A stretch of DNA of 9,974 bases from an uncultured Porphyromonas sp. (GTDB lineage: Bacteria; Bacteroidota; Bacteroidia; Bacteroidales; Porphyromonadaceae): positions 1-9,974 of the forward strand of contig CAMPUN010000021.1 in NCBI GenBank assembly GCA_946997275.1. Direction: 5' to 3'. The position numbers and the translations under genes were made by a program. Positions 6,175 to 9,974 of this stretch are shown piece after piece. How positions within the stretch are numbered: position 1 is the stretch's first letter; every line of letters starts with the position of its first letter. The notes beneath the pieces are model-generated. The model saw nothing but the letters and a program-made list of their open reading frames with translations, had not been told where the DNA came from and did no database searches.

Positions 6175-6612
6175 ATGAAGAGAATCTATTTTGTAGCACT
6201 ACTCCTGCTGACCTCCCTGCTCTGCGTCAGCTGTGGTACCAGTCAGAGCAGTAGCAAGGTCAATCTGGCCACACTCGATGGTAGCTCTTGGGTACTCACC
6301 CACATGGACGGTATCAAGATCAATGACGACGCCCGCCAGACAGCTACTATCAGTATCAGCAAAGCTCGCATCTATGGGCAAGCTGCCTGCAATAGCTACG
6401 GTGGCGAGTGCTTCGTCTACTCTGATGGTCGCATCAAGATCGGAGAAATTATGGCGACTCGTATGGCCTGCAACAATATGATGTACGAGCGTATCTTCCT
6501 AGCAGCGCTACAGGAGGCTAAGACCTTTCGTATGAATGGTGCAAACAGGCTCATGCTCTACTCTACGCACGATGCCTCGGGTCAGCCCAGCCTCACCTTC
6601 AAGCGCAAGTAA
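6175..6612 (+). CDS. META-domain (HslJ-like) lipoprotein, copy 2
   Basis: 145 residues, the same length as copy 1 with no gaps. The signal peptide and lipobox are identical, with lipidated Cys20. The META motifs are intact and closer to the family pattern than in copy 1: the segment near residue 93 reads MATRMAC. There are 26 amino-acid differences from copy 1, many changing charge (E48K, E63K, K51D, L54R, L96R, D98A, S105R, T124R, D120N), so this copy is more basic. Unlike the murI copy beside it, it has no disabling change, so it is probably functional. It is driven by the duplicated promoter at 5611 through the truncated murI. The first 45 coding-strand bases are identical to copy 1, and divergence begins inside the signal peptide codons. 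Confidence 0.87.
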   Translation: MKRIYFVALLLLTSLLCVSCGTSQSSSKVNLATLDGSSWVLTHMDGIKINDDARQTATISISKARIYGQAACNSYGGECFVYSDGRIKIGEIMATRMACNNMMYERIFLAALQEAKTFRMNGANRLMLYSTHDASGQPSLTFKRK

Positions 6613-6629
6613 CCCTGCACTACATCTTA

Positions 6630-6666
6630 CCATAGCGTAGATCCTCACTCAAGGTCTACGCTATGG
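6630..6666 (+). terminator. Hairpin after META copy 2, without a T tract
   Basis: CCATAGCGTAGA (6630-6641) and TCTACGCTATGG (6655-6666) form the same 12-bp stem as at 5544-5580, but the 13-base loop has changed. TCTTGCCTC follows again, with no T run. It lies between META copy 2 and the dipeptidyl peptidase gene, where no promoter box is visible, so it may let part of the transcription through. Confidence 0.58.
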
Positions 6667-6672
6667 TCTTGC

Positions 6673-6707
6673 CTCTAATCTCTAACTTCTAATCTCTAAC
6701 CTCTAAG
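6673..6707. repeat. Heptamer array C: five units before the DPP IV gene
   Basis: CTCTAAT, CTCTAAC, TTCTAAT, CTCTAAC and CTCTAAG in perfect 7-bp register, followed in phase by CTCTCTT. The array ends 11 bases before the ATG at 6719, so it fills the space where the promoter and ribosome binding site of the DPP IV gene would be expected. Confidence 0.83.
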
Positions 6708-6718
6708 CTCTCTTCCCC

Positions 6719-8884
6719 ATGCGTATCCGCACACTCTTTATCACCCTCGTACTCCTCTGCTCGCTCACGCTCGTTGCCCAGCAGCAGCGTGAGATCACTC
6801 TACCAGAGGTCACCTCAGGCGCTTTTGCAGCTCGTGGCGCTGGAAACGGCTTTCGCTCTCTACCCGACGGCAAGCACTACACGCTCATCAGCGACGACTA
6901 CCAGCGCATCGTCAAGTATGAGTACGCTACGGGGCGGGCTGTCGATACGCTCTTTGACATTGCCAAGGCGCGTGAGTGCGACATCAAGGCGATCTGGGAC
7001 TACGATATAGCCCCTTCGGGACATCATATCCTGATCTATACCGACATCAAGCCGATCTACAGGCGCTCCTACACGCTACGTGCTACCCACTACGATGTGC
7101 GTCGCAACCTTTGCGAGCCACTCACCGAGGGCGATATTATGATTCCCACCTTTAGTCCTGATGGGCGGATGGTTGCTTTCGTCAGAGACAACAATATCTT
7201 TATCAAGAAGTTTGACTTCAACTCTGAGGTACAGGTCACTACGGATGGTAAGCGCAATGAAGTGATCAACGGTACCACCGACTGGGTCTACGAAGAGGAG
7301 TTTAGCACGACACGCCTGATGGAGTGGAGCCCCCAGAGCGACTTCCTAGCCTTCGTACGCAGTGACGAGAGCCAGGTCAAGGCTTACTCGATGCCTATCT
7401 ACGGGGACGACCTCTACCCCACGGACTATGTCTACAAGTATCCGAAGGTGGGCGAGCAAAACTCAACCGTCTCGCTACACCTCTACAACCTTGACCTCAA
7501 GCGCACCGACCGTGTGGATCTACCGCTAGACGCTGATGGCTACATACCCCGCATCGTCTTCACTGGCTGGGGTAGCGATCTAGCAGCCATCACGTTCAAC
7601 CGTCTGCAGAACGACCTCAAGGTCTATCGCATCAACCCGAAGAGCCGCACGCCTCGTCTGACCCTTCGTGAGCAAGATCCACGATATATCAACAATGAGT
7701 TTATCAACTCCATGCGCTTCGTCCCCGATGGCATCGTTATGCTGAGCGAGCGCGATGGATCTACGCAACTCTACAAGTACGGCACGAATGGAGCGCTCCA
7801 GCAGCGCCTGACGCAGGGCAACTGGGACATCATCAGCTTCTACGGCTGTGACAGTGAGGGCAACGTCTACTACCAGGCAGCCGACCAGACGCCTACTCAG
7901 CGACGTGTCCTCAAGACGACCCCACGGGGCAAGACGACCGTCTTAGCCGGAGAGGCTGGCATCAATCGCGCTAGCTTCACTCAGGACTACAGCTACTTCA
8001 TCAATAGCTATAGCAATGCTAAGACACCTGCCATCACGACAATCCGCACAACCAAGGAGGGCAAGGTGATCCGTACGCTCGAAGACAATGCACAGCTGGT
8101 CGCTAAGCTCAAGGGGTATGACTACAATGACAAGGAGTTCTTTACCATCGAGGTGGCTCCTGGGCGCACGCTCCACGGCTGGATGATTCGCCCGCCACAC
8201 TTTGATGCGAGCAAGCGTTACCCCACGGTGATGCACCAATACAGTGGTCCCGACTCGCAGGAGGTACTGGATCAGTTTTACATTGGCTGGGAGTACGCAC
8301 TGGCTCAGGCTGGCTACGTCGTAGTCTGTGTGGACGGACGTGGCACTGGAGGCCGTGGTACCGAGTGGCGCAAGTGCACCTATCGTGAGCTGGGTCTGCG
8401 CGAGAGTAGCGACCAGATAGCTGCTGCCGAGGCGCTGCCCAAGCAATTTAACTATATCGATGGAAGTCGCATCGCTATCTTCGGCTGGAGCTATGGCGGG
8501 TACAATACGCTCATGTCGCTCTGTCGTGGCAAGGTCTTTCGTGCTGGTGTAGCTGTGGCTCCTGTGACCGACTGGCGCTTTTACGACACGATTTATACAG
8601 AGCGCTTTATGGCGACACCGCAGGTTAATAACAAGGGGTACGAGGCTTCCTCAGTACTGTCTATCGCTCACAACCTCCACGGCGATCTGCTCGTCATCCA
8701 CGGCACGGCTGATGACAATGTGCATCTGCAAAACACGATGCGCTTAGCCACAGAACTGGTCAAGGCGGACATACCCTTTGAGATGGCGACCTACACCGAC
8801 AAGGATCACAGCATCTATGGGGGCAACAACAGACAGCACCTCTACAGTCGCATCATCGAGTTCCTCGATCGTAAGCTGAAGTAA
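6719..8884 (+). CDS. dpp4: Dipeptidyl peptidase IV (S9B serine peptidase)
   Basis: 721 residues, close to the P. gingivalis enzyme (about 723). It cuts X-Pro and X-Ala dipeptides from the N-termini of peptides in the periplasm or outer envelope, feeding peptide uptake. The signal peptide covers 1 to about 20, cut near LVA before QQQ. A beta-propeller spans about 30-470 and holds the DWVYEEEF motif, with Glu192-194 including the pair that grips the substrate amino terminus. The alpha/beta hydrolase domain is at about 475-721: YSGPDSQ with oxyanion Tyr508, GWSYGG with nucleophile Ser591, GTADDNVH with catalytic Asp665 or 666, and DKDHSIYG with His697. All elements for activity are present. No TAnnTTTG box lies between 6612 and 6719, so its promoter is unclear. 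It is followed after 9 bases by lipA. Confidence 0.95.
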   Translation: MRIRTLFITLVLLCSLTLVAQQQREITLPEVTSGAFAARGAGNGFRSLPDGKHYTLISDDYQRIVKYEYATGRAVDTLFDIAKARECDIKAIWDYDIAPSGHHILIYTDIKPIYRRSYTLRATHYDVRRNLCEPLTEGDIMIPTFSPDGRMVAFVRDNNIFIKKFDFNSEVQVTTDGKRNEVINGTTDWVYEEEFSTTRLMEWSPQSDFLAFVRSDESQVKAYSMPIYGDDLYPTDYVYKYPKVGEQNSTVSLHLYNLDLKRTDRVDLPLDADGYIPRIVFTGWGSDLAAITFNRLQNDLKVYRINPKSRTPRLTLREQDPRYINNEFINSMRFVPDGIVMLSERDGSTQLYKYGTNGALQQRLTQGNWDIISFYGCDSEGNVYYQAADQTPTQRRVLKTTPRGKTTVLAGEAGINRASFTQDYSYFINSYSNAKTPAITTIRTTKEGKVIRTLEDNAQLVAKLKGYDYNDKEFFTIEVAPGRTLHGWMIRPPHFDASKRYPTVMHQYSGPDSQEVLDQFYIGWEYALAQAGYVVVCVDGRGTGGRGTEWRKCTYRELGLRESSDQIAAAEALPKQFNYIDGSRIAIFGWSYGGYNTLMSLCRGKVFRAGVAVAPVTDWRFYDTIYTERFMATPQVNNKGYEASSVLSIAHNLHGDLLVIHGTADDNVHLQNTMRLATELVKADIPFEMATYTDKDHSIYGGNNRQHLYSRIIEFLDRKLK

Positions 8885-8893
8885 AAAGAGCTG

Positions 8894-9745
8894 ATGAAGC
8901 AACCCCACATACGGAAGCCAGAGTGGCTCAAGATCAAGCTTGGTAGCGATGTAACCTACGACGAGACGCGTGCCGTGCTACAGAAGCATTGCCTGCACAC
9001 CATCTGCACGAGTGGGCGCTGCCCTAATCAGGGTGAGTGCTGGTCACGAGGCACCGCTACCTTTATGATCGGAGGTGCCGTCTGTACACGCGCTTGTAAG
9101 TTTTGCAATACAGAGACGGGTCGTCCGCTACCGCTAGACCCTGAGGAGCCTCGTCACGTGGCCGAGAGTGTCCGTGCGCTAGGGCTCAAGCATGCGGTGG
9201 TCACCAGTGTGGATCGTGACGACCTGCCCGACAAGGGGAGTGCCCACTGGGTCGATACGATACGACAGATACGCGAGCTCTGCCCTGGCGTCACGATCGA
9301 GGTGCTGATCCCAGACTTCGATGGGCAAGCGGAGCTCATTGCTCCGATTTTACAAGAGCGCCCCGAGGTGGTGGCGCACAATATGGAGACCGTACGACGG
9401 CTCACACCCATCGTACGTAGCCGAGCTACTTATGACTGTAGTCTCTCCGTCTTGGCACAGATTGCTGAGGCGGGACTACCCGCTAAGACGGGACTGATGC
9501 TCGGTCTCGGCGAGACGCAGGCGGAGATCCTCGAGACGATGGACGATCTGCGTCAGGTCAATTGTAGTATCCTTACGCTAGGTCAATACCTCCAGCCTAC
9601 TCGTCGCCACTATCCCGTGCAGGAGTATGTGCATCCCGACCACTTTGCCGAGCTTCGGGAGATAGCCCTAGACAAAGGCTTTCGTCACGTCGAGAGCGGT
9701 CCTCTCGTACGCTCCTCCTACCACGCTGAGCGCCACCTGCTCTAG
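8894..9745 (+). CDS. lipA: Lipoyl synthase (radical SAM)
   Basis: Inserts two sulfur atoms into protein-bound octanoyl groups to make lipoyl cofactors for the 2-oxoacid dehydrogenase and glycine cleavage complexes, in the cytoplasm. At 283 residues it is the short bacterial type. The auxiliary 4Fe-4S cluster motif is Cys38, Cys43, Cys49 (CTSGRCPNQGEC) and the radical SAM motif is Cys64, Cys68, Cys71 (CTRACKFC). The C-terminal RSSYHA with Ser274/275, which ligates the sacrificial cluster, is intact. TSVDRDDLPD and LMLGLGE are also typical. The ATG is 9 bases after the DPP IV stop, with AAAGAG as a possible weak ribosome site, so the two genes are probably one operon. No lipB follows inside the window. 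Confidence 0.96.
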   Translation: MKQPHIRKPEWLKIKLGSDVTYDETRAVLQKHCLHTICTSGRCPNQGECWSRGTATFMIGGAVCTRACKFCNTETGRPLPLDPEEPRHVAESVRALGLKHAVVTSVDRDDLPDKGSAHWVDTIRQIRELCPGVTIEVLIPDFDGQAELIAPILQERPEVVAHNMETVRRLTPIVRSRATYDCSLSVLAQIAEAGLPAKTGLMLGLGETQAEILETMDDLRQVNCSILTLGQYLQPTRRHYPVQEYVHPDHFAELREIALDKGFRHVESGPLVRSSYHAERHLL

Positions 9746-9757
9746 CGTACTAGCGTA
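9742..9757. repeat. CTAGCGTA 8-bp tandem pair overlapping the lipA stop
   Basis: CTAGCGTA occurs at 9742-9749 and again at 9750-9757. The first copy contains the lipA stop codon TAG. This looks like a small slippage duplication with no evident function. Confidence 0.6.
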
Positions 9758-9771
9758 CTCGTCATGAGTTG

Positions 9772-9789
9772 CTAAGCCGATCGGCTTAG
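9772..9789. terminator. 18-bp perfect palindrome after lipA, possible bidirectional terminator
   Basis: CTAAGCCGATCGGCTTAG is a perfect palindrome, folding as a 7-bp stem with a GATC loop on either strand. It is 27 bases after lipA, between lipA and a possible convergent gene. There is no T run on either side, so termination would be weak, and a dimeric protein site is an alternative. Confidence 0.4.
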
Positions 9790-9889
9790 AGCGTGTGTAA
9801 CTGTACCTTCGGTATGCTGGAAGGCACTGACAGCAGTAGAGGTAACAGCCTTGTGATCGTTGGCTTATCTTTGCAGGGTATTGACTTAA

Positions 9890-9974
9890 TCAAGATTCTT
9901 TTTTCGCCTTTTCGGGGAGGCTCTTGGCTAGCGAGAAGAAGAACTCGAGACCTCCCGTGGGTCTGTTCTTGGCC
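9890..9974 (-). CDS. Possible 3' end of a - strand gene, cut by window edge
   Basis: Reading the - strand inward from the right edge gives 27 codons and a TGA (complement of 9890-9892). The visible protein ends GLEFFFSLAKSLPEKAKKES. Codon choice (AAG, GAG, CTC, GCC, AGC) matches the neighbouring genes, and the lysine-rich tail is typical of a cytoplasmic protein C-terminus. The family is not recognised. A + strand frame through the same bases is also open but has runs of AGA codons and looks less natural. The stretch is too short to be certain. Confidence 0.4.
   Translation of the reverse strand, partial: AKNRPTGGLEFFFSLAKSLPEKAKKES

Noticed and set aside
9811..9824. Small TACC-TTC-GGTA hairpin after lipA
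   Set aside because: Only four base pairs with a three-base loop and no T run; expected by chance.
9866..9873. TATCTTTG as an annotated promoter
   Set aside because: The -7 match is good, but there is no TTTG at the right spacing and no + strand gene start in the remaining 100 bases. A - strand gene may end just beyond it, so it is kept only as an observation.

Overview
The window looks like chromosome from a Porphyromonas-type member of the Bacteroidota, most like the asaccharolytic Porphyromonas group. The evidence is a C10 cysteine protease carrying a type IX secretion (T9SS) C-terminal sorting domain, a periplasmic-type dipeptidyl peptidase IV very close in layout to the P. gingivalis enzyme, a GldH-like lipoprotein, Bacteroidota -7 promoter motifs (TAnnTTTG), and weak or absent Shine-Dalgarno sequences. 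The genus assignment is inference from these families; no rRNA marker is present. All complete genes are on the + strand.

Layout. 3-437: end of a GldH-like lipoprotein gene, cut by the window edge at its signal peptide. 587-3700: a large secreted C10 (streptopain/PrtT-type) protease with its own promoter and a textbook intrinsic terminator at 3725-3761. 3762-4207: a gene-free stretch of about 450 bases full of short repeats, ending in a 7-bp tandem array and the promoter and leader of murI. 4208-5518: murI (glutamate racemase) plus a META-domain lipoprotein, followed by a hairpin. 5581-6666: a second copy of the whole unit (promoter, leader hairpin, murI, META lipoprotein, hairpin), in which murI has lost 381 bp in frame and cannot be a working racemase. 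6719-9745: dipeptidyl peptidase IV and lipoyl synthase lipA, 9 bases apart and probably co-transcribed. 9746-9974: a long palindrome, then possibly the 3' end of a gene on the - strand.

The most notable structure is the tandem duplication at 4081-6707. Arrays of the heptamer YTCTARN (mostly CTCTAAC) sit before copy 1, between the copies, and after copy 2. This suggests the arrays were the crossover sites for the duplication. The deletion in the second murI falls exactly between two CAGGAG hexamers. The copies are mosaic: a 271-bp block is identical, while flanking parts differ at roughly 9% or more of sites, which suggests later gene conversion. The two META lipoproteins have diverged to about 82% identity with many charge changes, so the lasting outcome of the duplication may be a second, altered lipoprotein rather than a second racemase.

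Functionally the window joins protein and peptide use (secreted C10 protease, DPP IV) with cell-wall precursor supply (murI), envelope lipoproteins (GldH-like, META) and lipoate synthesis. This fits an asaccharolytic, proteolytic anaerobe. I see no CRISPR array, tRNA, rRNA, transposase or phage gene.
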